Assembly: GCA_013397695.1 (NCBI GenBank)
Contig: VYZI01000018.1
Span: 3,016,920 to 3,080,919, forward strand
DNA: 64,000 nt
Direction of reading: 5' to 3'
Source of the DNA: Centropus unirufus
Taxonomy: Eukaryota; Chordata; Aves; Cuculiformes; Centropidae
Below are positions 34,701 to 42,689 of the stretch, in pieces. The notes below the pieces were generated by a model. That model was given only the letters and a program-made list of their open reading frames with translations, made no database searches and had not been told where the DNA came from. The first letter of the stretch is position 1. Every line of letters begins with the position of its first letter. Both the position numbers and the translations under genes were made by a program.

Positions 34701-36970
34701 TGTGTGTGATTCCCGTCGTGGCATGTTTATTCAAACCTCATGGTAAGGATTAAGAGTTTAGCAGTAACAGGGAAAAGTTTCTAGTCTCAAATTGAAACAC
34801 TGAGGTGCAAGTTATCACATTATCCATCTAGGTTTCATAGAAATTATAAAAAGTTTTACATCACTAAGGCATGGCCTCAGTTTTGGCATTTAGCTGGAGT
34901 TCAGGAGGGAAAATCTTTCCGAGGAAATGTATATGGTAACATCTGTAATAGTGTGTGCATCTATGGGTTTTGTCAAACTTGAGAATGCGTTTGTTTTGAT
35001 TTGAGTTTAGGAAGGTGTCAGTATTTAGATGACCAAATGTTTGCTAACAAATAGCTTTTACAGGAGGTGAAACTGTTACAGCTGATGTCAGTACGCACTC
35101 AGAGGCTACTCAATATGTGAGATTATAGCTATATTTTAGGACCTTTACACCTTCTGAGTGCATAAAATGTATCTTCCTCATTTCTCTTGTGAGGCTTAAT
35201 CCTCAATTTGTGAAATCAGCAAGGCTTTCAGATGCAAATTACGATACTCAGATCAAGGATTATATATTCAGGTATATGTAGGTGGAGTAGAAGAGAAATG
35301 CAGACTGAAGCAGCAGGAGCAAGAAAAAGGTTCTGCCTTTAAATGTTTGCTGTGTATATGTACACATGAACAATTGGTCTACTAAGACATTGCGACTTTT
35401 TATGTGAGCTTTTAAGTAGCACTGGGTTGAGAGGACAGGGTGATATTTTAATGGTCAGATAGTCCGAAGCAACATTCCAGGACTGTTTCTTGACAACATG
35501 AGTCTTCTAAGAAATCAGTTACATTCCATAAGAGCTAAAGTTAGCATTTAGGAAGAAATGAACTGCTGCAGCTGGAGGACTTGCTTCTTTCATGCCAAAC
35601 AGGAAAGATGTTATCAGAAAGTGTTTGTTTTGAAATAGGAGAGAGGTGTGCTCCCTATGCCTCTGCTGCTGTTGTGGTTTCTCGGGCTTTAGGCTATTCA
35701 TTTGGTTGAGTTTTGTGTGTGGTTTTTTTTTAATCATATATCACCTGAGAATACATCAGAAACTGACCTTGTTGCTTCCTTGTTTTACTATTATGTTTGT
35801 ACAGAACTAGTTTCTTCTCTTATTTCTCCTGAATTTAAAGAAAACATTTATCTTCTCATTTTAAATTTTCATCGAACTTCATCCTGCGCTCATTGATTTA
35901 AACACTGTAACTGGGACCTTGTAATCATGGATTTCTCTTTATTTTAATTTCTGCTTCTCTGCTAATAGATGTTTTGCTCTGTGTCAGTGCTGCTTTTAAC
36001 TTAAAAAAGGATAAAGAGGTTTGGGTTTTCCTGTGTAGCTGTTAATTGTCCTCAGAAACCCTGCATGTGGGTTGCCTGGAGCAGATTTTAGATAACCAGG
36101 GACATTCATTGCTGCAGGTAAATTTCAGAATGGTATTTTTTGCTGCAACTAAGTAGATGCTAGGAGCATTGTCTCATAAATATGTGAAAGAAAATTAGTT
36201 TAGTCTTGTTGTAAAGGTTTTGTTTATCCTTAGTATTGCCTGTGTGGTAAATGTTTAACCGCATATGCAAGTTAAATGGTTTTCTTTTACAATATATGCA
36301 AGTGCTCAGCGTCTGTTTAAAGCTGTAGTGAAATTACACAAAAGTTAGAAGTGCAAATAGAGTTCCAGTTGCTCCATGCTGCTCTCAAATCAGATATTTT
36401 GTTGCCAAAATGGTCATAGTGATGAGTAATGGAAAGTAAGTATCCAAGAAATAGAATTGCATTGTGTGCTTTTTAGGAAATGGCTACTTATGTTCACTGC
36501 AGCTTATTTGCGCAACCCTAGAATAACTTTGTGGGTACGTTTTGCTTTTCATGGTGTTTCTGTAGGAGAAGGTAATGAACATTGGCATGCCCCTCATACA
36601 AAAAACTTGCAACTTCTCTTCTAACATGCTCTTAACGACCATGACATCTTTCCTTGTTTCCTGCTATCTTTCCTTGCCTTTCCCTGTCGTGCAGTGGTGA
36701 TACCAGATTTACAGAACATGTGGGTGAATCATTCCTTTGACATACAGGTGTGGTGCGAAGATCTCCACTGACATCTTCTTTGGCTGTGACCTGGTGAACT
36801 GGCTCATGCAAGTTGGCCTCGCTTCCGACCGTGGTGAAGCTGTGGTGTATGGAGACAGACTGATGAAAGGAGGCGTCGTCCAGCATATTACAAATGAATT
36901 TGAATTTCGGGACGAATATTTGTATTACCGTTTTATTCCCAAGAGGTCACTTGCAGTTGAGAGCCATTGA
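16321..36970 (+). CDS. GPR155: GPR155 / LYCHOS, lysosomal cholesterol sensor (15 coding exons, 856 aa)
   Basis: Joined CDS: 16321-16780, 21766-22165, 23516-23681, 24379-24534, 25367-25450, 26454-26574, 27882-27966, 28044-28134, 29218-29467, 30121-30222, 31601-31734, 33217-33312, 33730-33794, 34515-34652, 36748-36970. Every junction is GT-AG and in phase, giving 2,571 nt including TGA. The human protein is about 870 residues. Residues 1-38 are a short N-terminus with three N-glycosylation sequons. About 40-370 form a PIN/auxin-efflux-like carrier domain. About 375-720 form a GPCR-like multi-helix region interrupted by a Pro/Ser/Cys-rich loop (about 549-645). About 755-848 form a DEP domain. 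Family knowledge: the protein sits in the lysosomal membrane, binds cholesterol in the carrier domain and relieves GATOR1 inhibition of mTORC1. Phe43, Glu48 and Tyr57 of helix 1, the region reported to contact cholesterol in the human protein, are at identical positions. The start has a strong Kozak context (A at -3, G at +4). The C-terminal tail after DEP is much shorter than in mammals. Confidence 0.97.
16781..21765 (+). other. GPR155: GPR155 intron 2
   Basis: GT-AG intron of 4,985 bp. AT-rich sequence with poly-T runs and a 13-bp tandem/palindromic AT block (19,474-19,509). No transposon or exon recognised. Confidence 0.9.
19474..19509. repeat. AT-rich palindrome plus 13-bp tandem duplication
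   Basis: AAGTATT-AA-AATACTT forms a 7-bp-arm palindrome at 19,474-19,489. The unit ATACTTATTAAAA is then repeated twice head to tail (19,484-19,496 and 19,497-19,509). Local slippage repeat in a GPR155 intron. Confidence 0.8.
21766..22165 (+). CDS. GPR155: GPR155 coding exon 2 (residues 154-286)
   Basis: Acceptor TCTTCTAG, donor AAACT|GTAAGT. The largest coding exon (400 nt) carries most of the carrier-like domain, including YPEYLQYIYLVAPISLM, the LLRVLQNPIVFMV helix with an Asn-Pro pair of the kind used at helix crossovers in PIN-type carriers, and the FYLGLTMVG helix. The order and spacing match the mammalian protein. Confidence 0.97.
22166..23515 (+). other. GPR155: GPR155 intron 3
   Basis: GT-AG intron of 1,350 bp. 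The only structure seen is an imperfect 13-bp tandem repeat of ACTTGAACGTGAT at about 23,045-23,085. Confidence 0.9.
23516..23681 (+). CDS. GPR155: GPR155 coding exon 3 (residues 287-342)
   Basis: Acceptor CTCTTTTCAG, donor GGAATT|GTATGT. Encodes PFLCREMVELLD and the conserved SNYAFLYGVFPAAPGVAIFA segment, part of the second inverted half of the carrier-like domain. Phase 0 at its end. Confidence 0.97.
24379..24534 (+). CDS. GPR155: GPR155 coding exon 4 (residues 343-394)
   Basis: Acceptor ATTTCCAG, donor TCTG|GTAGGT. Encodes ITSGMVISTFVSAPIMYVSA, the last helix of the carrier-like domain, and the start of the GPCR-like bundle. Begins and ends in phase 0, so an extra exon inserted here would be read directly in frame (see the candidate cassette exon). 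Confidence 0.97.
24645..24724 (+). other. Candidate cassette (poison) exon in GPR155 intron 5
   Basis: An 80-nt stretch is bounded by TATCCTGCAG|TGG and GATGG|GTGAGT, both good splice sites. It is open in the exact frame supplied by the preceding coding exon for 26 codons, with charged, protein-like content (it opens WKDEEG). Because 80 is not a multiple of three, inclusion would shift exon 5 into a stop at 25,392-25,394. No counterpart is known to me in the mammalian protein, so it is listed as a candidate only. Confidence 0.35.
25367..25450 (+). CDS. GPR155: GPR155 coding exon 5 (residues 395-422)
   Basis: Acceptor TGTTATAG, donor GCTCAG|GTCAGT. 84 nt, phase 0 to phase 0. Encodes IWSLIVLLLSKKYKQFPHM, the end of one helix and its basic loop, closely matching the mammalian sequence. 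Confidence 0.96.
25451..26453 (+). other. GPR155: GPR155 intron 6
   Basis: GT-AG intron of 1,003 bp. Unique sequence with a poly-A run near 26,228. Nothing else recognised. Confidence 0.9.
26454..26574 (+). CDS. GPR155: GPR155 coding exon 6 (residues 423-462)
   Basis: Acceptor CTTTCCAG, donor GGACAG|GTACGA. Encodes FIACIGMVVWNF and ILVFIFLYSSLYSTYMWTG, two helices of the GPCR-like part. Confidence 0.96.
26575..27881 (+). other. GPR155: GPR155 intron 7
   Basis: GT-AG intron of 1,307 bp. AT-rich unique sequence, no repeat or exon recognised. Confidence 0.9.
27882..27966 (+). CDS. GPR155: GPR155 coding exon 7 (residues 463-490)
   Basis: Acceptor is a long T tract then TTTAG, donor GATGGGG|GTAAGT. 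Encodes SLFLLRKRE and the following helix start (GFIIIAGWG). Separated from the next exon by a very short intron of 77 bp. Confidence 0.96.
28044..28134 (+). CDS. GPR155: GPR155 coding exon 8 (residues 491-521)
   Basis: Acceptor CTCTTTCAG, donor CATCAG|GTAGGA. Encodes IPTLLVGILLIVG and the polar turn with SIDSAFFYGK, highly conserved in the family. Confidence 0.96.
28135..29217 (+). other. GPR155: GPR155 intron 9
   Basis: GT-AG intron of 1,083 bp. No repeat or additional exon recognised. Confidence 0.9.
29218..29467 (+). CDS. GPR155: GPR155 coding exon 9 (residues 522-604)
   Basis: Acceptor TTGACAG, donor AAAGAG|GTAGGG. Encodes a helix ending in GISLMCMN and the first part of the variable cytosolic loop. 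Tyr552 sits at the start of the loop. The remainder is rich in Pro, Ser and Glu and poorly conserved, as expected for a disordered linker. In human LYCHOS this loop region is implicated in contacting GATOR1. Retention of the following intron would end the frame at 29,529. Confidence 0.93.
29468..30120 (+). other. GPR155: GPR155 intron 10
   Basis: GT-AG intron of 653 bp. Unique sequence, nothing else recognised. Confidence 0.85.
30121..30222 (+). CDS. GPR155: GPR155 coding exon 10 (residues 605-638), Cys-rich loop
   Basis: Acceptor TACTTAATAG (pyrimidine-poor), donor GACAG|GTAAAA. 102 nt, phase 1 to phase 1, so skipping would keep the frame. It opens with a Cys-rich GCCSCQG cluster corresponding to the SCCSC cluster of the mammalian loop, then diverges. 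The Cys cluster suggests possible palmitoylation or metal binding, which is inference. Confidence 0.88.
30223..31600 (+). other. GPR155: GPR155 intron 11
   Basis: GT-AG intron of 1,378 bp. Contains a duplicated ATCATAAGAATCA 13-mer (30,723-30,735 and 30,752-30,764). The second copy overlaps a 7-bp-arm hairpin AAGTGAT/ATCACTT at 30,747-30,767. Confidence 0.85.
31601..31734 (+). CDS. GPR155: GPR155 coding exon 11 (residues 639-683)
   Basis: Acceptor TTGTTTTCAG, donor TTTGCT|GTAAGT. Encodes CVSRCSAQTCVLAQEEQ, the conserved end of the cytosolic loop, then RHVVLCLLLIVGLFA, the penultimate helix. Confidence 0.96.
31735..33216 (+). other. GPR155: GPR155 intron 12
   Basis: GT-AG intron of 1,482 bp. 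Unique sequence, nothing else recognised. Confidence 0.9.
33217..33312 (+). CDS. GPR155: GPR155 coding exon 12 (residues 684-715)
   Basis: Acceptor CAACAG, donor GGTCAG|GTATGT. 96 nt, phase 0 to phase 0. Encodes CLWWLFNQEPGRLYVELQF, almost invariant between birds and mammals. Confidence 0.97.
33313..33729 (+). other. GPR155: GPR155 intron 13
   Basis: GT-AG intron of 417 bp with a T-rich tract before the acceptor. No other feature recognised. Confidence 0.9.
33730..33794 (+). CDS. GPR155: GPR155 coding exon 13 (residues 716-736)
   Basis: Acceptor TCCCTGCAG, donor AAGCGGAG|GTAAAC. Encodes FGIFGLDKHLIILPFKRR, the last helix and its basic cytosolic flank. Confidence 0.96.
33795..34514 (+). other. 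GPR155: GPR155 intron 14
   Basis: GT-AG intron of 720 bp with a long T/C tract before the acceptor. No other feature recognised. Confidence 0.9.
34515..34652 (+). CDS. GPR155: GPR155 coding exon 14 (residues 737-782)
   Basis: Acceptor TTTGAAG, donor CAGAAG|GTAAGG. Links the last helix to the DEP domain. The CQQFVHYHRDHCV stretch is the first DEP helix. Confidence 0.95.
34653..36747 (+). other. GPR155: GPR155 intron 15
   Basis: GT-AG intron of 2,095 bp. Unique AT-rich sequence, no exon or transposon recognised. Confidence 0.9.
36748..36970 (+). CDS. GPR155: GPR155 coding exon 15 (residues 783-856, DEP domain and stop)
   Basis: Acceptor GACATACAG. Encodes the core of the DEP domain: FGCDLVNWLMQVGLASDRGEA then GDRLMKGGVVQHI and FRDEYLYYRF. 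The frame ends eight residues after RFIPK with TGA at 36,968-36,970. The mammalian protein continues about 25-30 residues further, so the tail is short here. Confidence 0.95.
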
Positions 36971-37685
36971 CCTGAGCGTGAGGCAGAGGACAGGGAGGTG
37001 GGGGGGAGTGTGACCATCTCCTCTGCCTTCACCAGTGAAACTGGAAGTATTTCTCAGGGCTCCTGGAGAACTGTGTTAGTCTCTCTTGTAAAGTTAAGAG
37101 ATGTGATTCTACTTACGTCCGTTCTGAAGGACATGGTAGCAAGTGATATTTGGTGAGTATTCCAACTATAATGCAGCTAAAACAAAAGCGGGTGCTCTGG
37201 ATTTAGAGCATTTTTTTCCGTTTTGAGTAAAACAAATAGTGAGATGATACATGTCACTGTCCTGTTACAGAGGCATTGAAACAGCAGCTTTAGTGATTGG
37301 TGCCACGATGAAAACAAACATGAATGAGAAGTGTTTTTCATGTTGCTGTATGTTTGCCATAGTTTAGTGTGATGAAATACGGGTTCCTTTTTTCCAGTCA
37401 AGCTTCCCCTTGATGTCATAGAATTAAGATTTCTTCTGTCATGCACGCTTTTACTATCTACTCTTGTCCAACATAGGAACTTCTTCTAGCTGTTTATGTT
37501 TCAGATCAGGTGGGGTTTTTCTTCCTTAAAGATAAAATCCTCCATTTATAAAAATAGAGTTGTTGTGAAGACGATACCTATGTTGGAGGATTAAAGCTGA
37601 GAAAATATTGGTTGTTTTTTACAAACTTGACAAATCTTGAGAAATTAAAAAAATATCCACTGCTCCCCCACATTAGGAAAGGATT

Positions 37686-38043
37686 TACTGTTCAGCCTGG
37701 AGAAGAGAAGGCTCCGGGGAGACGTTATAGCAGTCTACCAGTACCTGAAGGAGACTATGAGAAAGCTGGGGACAAGGATGAGGAAGAACGGCTTTAAATG
37801 GGAAGGGGGAAGATTTAGATTAGAAATTAGGAAGAAATTCTTCCCGATGAGGATGGTGAAGCACTGGAACAGGTTGCCCAGGGAAGTTGTGGATGCCCCC
37901 TTCCCTGGAAGTGTTCAAGGCCAGGCTGGATGGCACTTGAGGAGCCTGGTCTGGTAGGAGGTGTCCCTGCACGTGGCAGGGGGTTTGGAAATAGATGATC
38001 TTTAAGGTCCCTTCCAACCCAAATCATTCTGTGATTCTATAAA
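37686..38043 (+). mobile_element. CR1 LINE 3'-end insertion in GPR155 3' UTR
   Basis: About 355 bp with a clear CR1 3' end: 'CAGCCTGGAGAAGAGAAGG', 'AAGAAATTCTTCCCGATGAGG', 'CACTGGAACAGGTTGCCCAG', 'GTTCAAGGCCAGGCTGGATGG' and the terminal 'CATTCTGTGATTCTATA'. Compared with the usual avian consensus it lacks roughly 40-50 bp between the 'GAAAGCTGGGGA' and 'AACGGCTTTAAA' parts. It is inserted in the same orientation as GPR155. Short open frames within it are remnants of non-coding CR1 sequence. Confidence 0.95.
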
Positions 38044-39053
38044 CAGTAGTTTCTGAAGTTTTGCCTTATTGTTGTAGTAACAGATTCCCCAAGAGCAGGG
38101 TTTTGCCTTCTGCAGTTAGCCTTTCCAGTTTAATTCAGAAGTGCCAGCCTCAAATAAAGATGTCAGGGAAGCCTGGGATACCTGTGCAAATCAAGATGAA
38201 AAATCTTATCATATCATAAAACCTTTTAAATTAAGTGCAATGGCTTTAAAATCCATTATATAAAGAATCCAAGTTAGGGCTTAGAGTAAATTGAAGATAC
38301 TAAGATTTTAGTATTAGTTGCCTAACATGGGTTCCCAATAAGTCTTGGGTATCCCCTAACAGTTGTTAAGTAGTTGCTCCAGTGCCATTCAGATAGATTC
38401 CTGTGCACTGAAGGCAGAATGTGAGAATCTGCATATATTCTACGGTATCTGACAAACCACAGTATCTGGTAGCCATTATGCTTCCCTTTTAAGTCTGCAA
38501 GAACAGCATTTATGTCTGTATAAAAATTTTATTTAGTGAGGGGAAGGAATCCAAATATAAAAAAATAATTATTTGCTCAAGCACACAAATGACTTATTCT
38601 TTTTTAAATAGTCTTCCCCTTCTTTTGCCTTTTTTTTAGCACACGGGTTTTTATTAGAGCTGCTCATGCATCTACTTTGTATTGAGAAATAAGTGTAATT
38701 TTAGCATCCAAAGCTACTGTTCAAGGAACAGTTGTTCTGTGGTAGCTATAACTCCGTGCAAAACTCATTGTGTCAAAATGATTGCTTTTACTGTCAGTCT
38801 TTTTGCACATCTGCAGTGTGCACAGAAACAGAACTGCATCCTACTGAATATGTACGTTATACAAACTGACCTATTTTCATGTTTTCCAACAACAAAATAA
38901 TTGATATTTATATCAGGCTGTGGCCACAAAGGCAAAAATAGTGCAATTCCATTACAGTGGCTGAAAACAGCTACATCAAATGTTTTGGAGTAAATACATG
39001 TGTGTGACTTAAGAGTAGAAGCTGTGAGTATGCCTGGCTTCTCAATATGTGTC

Positions 39054-39059
39054 AATAAA
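39054..39059 (+). terminator. GPR155: Probable GPR155 polyadenylation signal
   Basis: Canonical AATAAA with a G/T-rich downstream element about 35-60 bp later. It is the last good signal before the tail-to-tail gap with SCRN3. Confidence 0.5.
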
Positions 39060-39080
39060 TCTGTTACTTGATTTCAGAGT

Positions 39081-42070
39081 TCTGAGCTTTGATGTGATGT
39101 GAGGGGTGGGAGGGTTTTGGGTGCCTATCAAGATTCATGAAAAATGTTTTTTTCTGAGTGATTTGTTCAAGTGGATTTTGAGTTTCAAACTTGGTATGTT
39201 TTAAATCCACCCTTGATGCTCTTTAAGTAGGCAGAGGGCTTGTTTTCGGGGCTCACATGATAATAGTTTTTGTCCAAGAGCCAAGTTCCTATCTTTAGGA
39301 ACATTTCCCATTATCATCTATTAGCAAATACAATTTTAAAAAATAGTTCTTCAAATGTTCAAGAAGTCGAGGCTGGACAGTTTTACAGCCCTCAGAACAG
39401 TCATTATTTTTGCACTTATCTCTCTCTTAAAGTCATCATAAAGTCCTGTCCCTGCCTCCCTTTTTATAATGTTTCTACTATTCTCTAGATTTGAGGAAAA
39501 CGAATCTGAAGGAAGAAATTCCTCAAAATTTCTGCTTAGAGTAGGCCCCCCGTTACAAATCTAATTAACATCTTTAATTAACAATCTACACCACATTCTG
39601 TTAGATTAACTGTTACAATATTGTGACTGCTGATATCATACCCATCAATCCAATCAAGGTCTATGATGGTTAATAAATAGACTAAAGGAACCATGAGTGA
39701 AATACAGGATATTGTAATCTACTTCTAAATAACTGAACACTTTTGGAAGCTAAGAATAAGTCTTCAATAACTTTAGAAAGTTAAATAACTCGTATCTGAT
39801 AAAATATTTCCTTACCCCAAGGAGCACTGTCCAGTTTTATAGTAGTTGACAATTTGATGTGTGTCAATAATTGACCTGGTGGATTTTTTGTTGGAAATAG
39901 CTTTGCTTTAAAGATGTAGTCAATGGTACAAGGAGTTCTTTTATTTTGAAGGTGGATTAGTTTGGGATAAATCTCAGTTAACCTGGAAGTTATAGTTCCA
40001 TGAAAACATCCACTCCTGGGAAGTAACACACTGCATCTTTTCTTGCACTAATCTCAAAATAGTTGTGATAATGGACAGGAGTGGATATCAAACTTCTAGT
40101 TTTTCAGGTAACAATTTCAGTACTTTTTTAATAATAATAATCGAAATTTCGTAAAGCTTTAGGCCTTTAATAAGCTACAAGATTTATTCCAAGATGACTT
40201 AAATGCAAAGATTGCCCCCTGAAGGGCATCCAGATTTTTTAATATTTATTTTAATGTGTGGTTGCTGGAAGGAAGGTTATTGATTCCTCCTGATCTCAAC
40301 TTCATTTTCTAGTTTTACACTCCATGTATTTTGGGAGGATGAAATCCAAGGATAAAAAAAGGTAAAAAAATGTTCTGTACTCTGTGGGCTATGACTTGAT
40401 CTATCTCCACACATCACATTGTTCTTACTTTGTGTCCTGTAGACTAGCAAATAAAAAACAGCACGGAAAGTAGAGGAATAGTTAGATTGTATTTACCTAT
40501 TTGACAACCAGACCAATATACGTAACCTGGTTAGTTGCTACCCCGTGATTAAGTAGCCTGATCCACCACCTTCACTACTTTCCTTCCTGTGTAACTTCAC
40601 TGCACTTGGATTGTAGCATAAAATTGTTTCTCGTTTTGCTGTGCTACCTGTAAACTCAACTCATACCTTGGTTTCCAGGTATTTCCAGGTTCATCTGGCA
40701 TTTATTGATGCTTTGAAGTTATCAAAGAGCTTGTGGGAAACAGCTGGTGATCCAAAATAGGATAAAGATACACACAATTGTCAGGTATAGACATCCATGA
40801 GGAAAACAGGTAAATACAGCAGAATTTTATTAAATATACCTTCCAATTCATGAACCTCCACTGTGCTATTGAATTTCAAAGAAATTTTGTTGCCAACACG
40901 GGCACAAAAGGTTCAGAGTCAGCTCAAACTTACTTTCTGTCTTACCTGCTACTTGGTCTTACTTGGTACAGAGAACAATCCCTAGAACTGGAAAACTCAA
41001 ACCATTCCTGACCACTTATTTTTTTGCAGTGGATCTGAACAAAGAATCCCAAATTAACTTCTACTTTCGTTGTGGGATCAGGAAAAACAAACTTGGGCAA
41101 ATTCTTTATTTTCTTTCTCATTCTGGAAATTGCATTGTATCTGTGTTTTGTTTGCCTATTTTTTTTTTTACCAGTGGGGTTTACAAAAGGAGAAAACTGT
41201 GTGTGTCTAGCTCCATCTTGAGCATCCAAGATGATTCTAGAAGCTGACTAAATGTAGAAAAATCATCAAAGCATGGTCTTTCTGTGGCCTGCTGTCCTGG
41301 GAAGATGCTCTGTCAGGTCACATACTTCTGCTGCAGCTCTAATGCTCCACTTCATGTTGCATGTTCTCTTCTGAAGTTTTGCTAGTTAGGTCTTCTTTCC
41401 TTCCGGTCATACTTTTTGTCCTGCTTGATCATGTACAAAAGTAAAAATCTTCTCTTTCTTTGTTTGTTCAGTTTGTCCCTTGCCCCAGATAATAAAAGCA
41501 TTGTCATATTGATCATTACTTTTAAACAAGACCAGGGGGAAAGAGTTCCTGGCAGGGCAAAAAGCTAGACTATATCAACTCCATAGTCTAATAATTTTGG
41601 TAAGACAAGTCATGGTTGAAAGGCTTTATATGAAAAAACGGGAAAAAATAAATTTAAAAATCCTTTGAAGCTTCTCACAGAGTACACATATGTACTTGGA
41701 CACCACAGGATCTCCTTCCTAGTTGCCCGATTAAAAAAACTAACAAGTCAGTTAACATCAAAGAACTCGAATGATGTTATAAAAGTGCATTGCAGAATTA
41801 ATTTGACTATAATCATATGCAAATAATTACTTTTTCAGTACCAGAGTAGGGAAAATAAGTGAAAAATCTGGGGCAACTCGTGGGACGCTGGTGTTGTGGA
41901 ATTCCATGTAATGGGGTTTCACACCCAATCATGGTAAAATTGTAACTGTGGTTTGGCTGTAAGGTACCTTGAACTCTTAGCCTTATTTTACATTGGAGGA
42001 GTAGAAGGCTCACATATGAAAGAAAACCACTCTAAGGTATATCACACAGCTGAAAATCAATCGACTTGCA
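39081..42070. other. Tail-to-tail intergenic region GPR155/SCRN3
   Basis: About 3 kb between the two 3' ends. AT-rich, with scattered AATAAA-like hexamers on both strands and no recognised exon, repeat or transposon. Parts may belong to longer 3' UTR isoforms of either gene. Confidence 0.6.
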
Positions 42071-42088
42071 TCTCACTTTGTTTTTTTT

Positions 42089-42094
42089 TTTATT
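42089..42094 (-). terminator. SCRN3: Possible SCRN3 polyadenylation signal
   Basis: TTTATT on the + strand gives AATAAA on the gene strand, about 440 nt after the SCRN3 stop codon. The adjacent long A tract makes the exact site uncertain. Confidence 0.35.
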
Positions 42095-42533
42095 CAGAGC
42101 AAGTAATAAGTTCTACATTTTAGAAAGCCTTTCAGCGTGGCCATTTCAATACAAGCAACGTGCAATTCTGCTACAATTCTCTTGATTTATAAAAGCTGGA
42201 TGAGTGTACACTAGAACAGAGTTCTCCAAATCTGAGGGTTTTGTCTTCATCCAAAGATGGGGTTGTTCTGCAGTTTAGTCAAGTGATTACATTCTACTTG
42301 CATCAAAGTCAATCTCCAAGGACAGCTTTATGCCCCGTAGACAAAGCCACCACACACCTCTCAAGAGCCATTTCAGCATTGTTTCATACAACCAAAAGCT
42401 GTTTGGCCTGAATATGAACCCGCATGTTTAAAACTGTCCATCCTAACTGGTATACTGAAAATAAGATGTTATCTATGTAGCTGCTTCATTAAATTAATCA
42501 TAAAACCACAATTGCCACATTCAAACAGTAGTT

Positions 42534-42689
42534 TTAGCTATATATTTTGAGTTCTTCTTCTACACACTGTGAGAAAAGGTTAACCGCTTGGTTAATGTCA
42601 AGACATCCACTTTGCAGGACTGATTCCATTTCACTTATCTTCCGTTTCTCCAACTCCCTTATCTCTTCCAGCATCTTTTTACCTTTGCC
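42534..42689 (-). CDS. SCRN3: SCRN3 exon 7 (residues 370-420 and stop)
   Basis: Acceptor CTTTTTGCAG. Encodes a charged helical stretch (LEEIRELEKRKISEMESVLQ) and ends CVEEELKIYS with TAA at 42,536-42,534. It matches the coiled C-terminus of secernins, but ends sooner after the final KIYS-type motif than I recall for human SCRN3. Confidence 0.94.
   Translation of the reverse strand, partial: GKGKKMLEEIRELEKRKISEMESVLQSGCLDINQAVNLFSQCVEEELKIYS

Larger units (their letters stand above)
36971..39080 (+). other. GPR155: GPR155 3' UTR (end approximate)
   Basis: About 2.1 kb follows the stop codon with no splice donor needed. Possible polyadenylation signals are ATTAAA at 37,590-37,595, AATAAA at 38,153-38,158 and AATAAA at 39,054-39,059. 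The last is followed by a strongly G/T-rich stretch (GATGTGATGTGAGGGGTGGG), which makes it the best terminal signal. The UTR contains a sense-strand CR1 insertion. Confidence 0.6.

Noticed and set aside
34348..34734. 128-codon minus-strand frame
   Set aside because: Antisense shadow of GPR155 coding exon 14 and its introns.
37612..38027. Short open frames on both strands downstream of GPR155
   Set aside because: They lie in the CR1 3' end, which is non-coding in the parent element.
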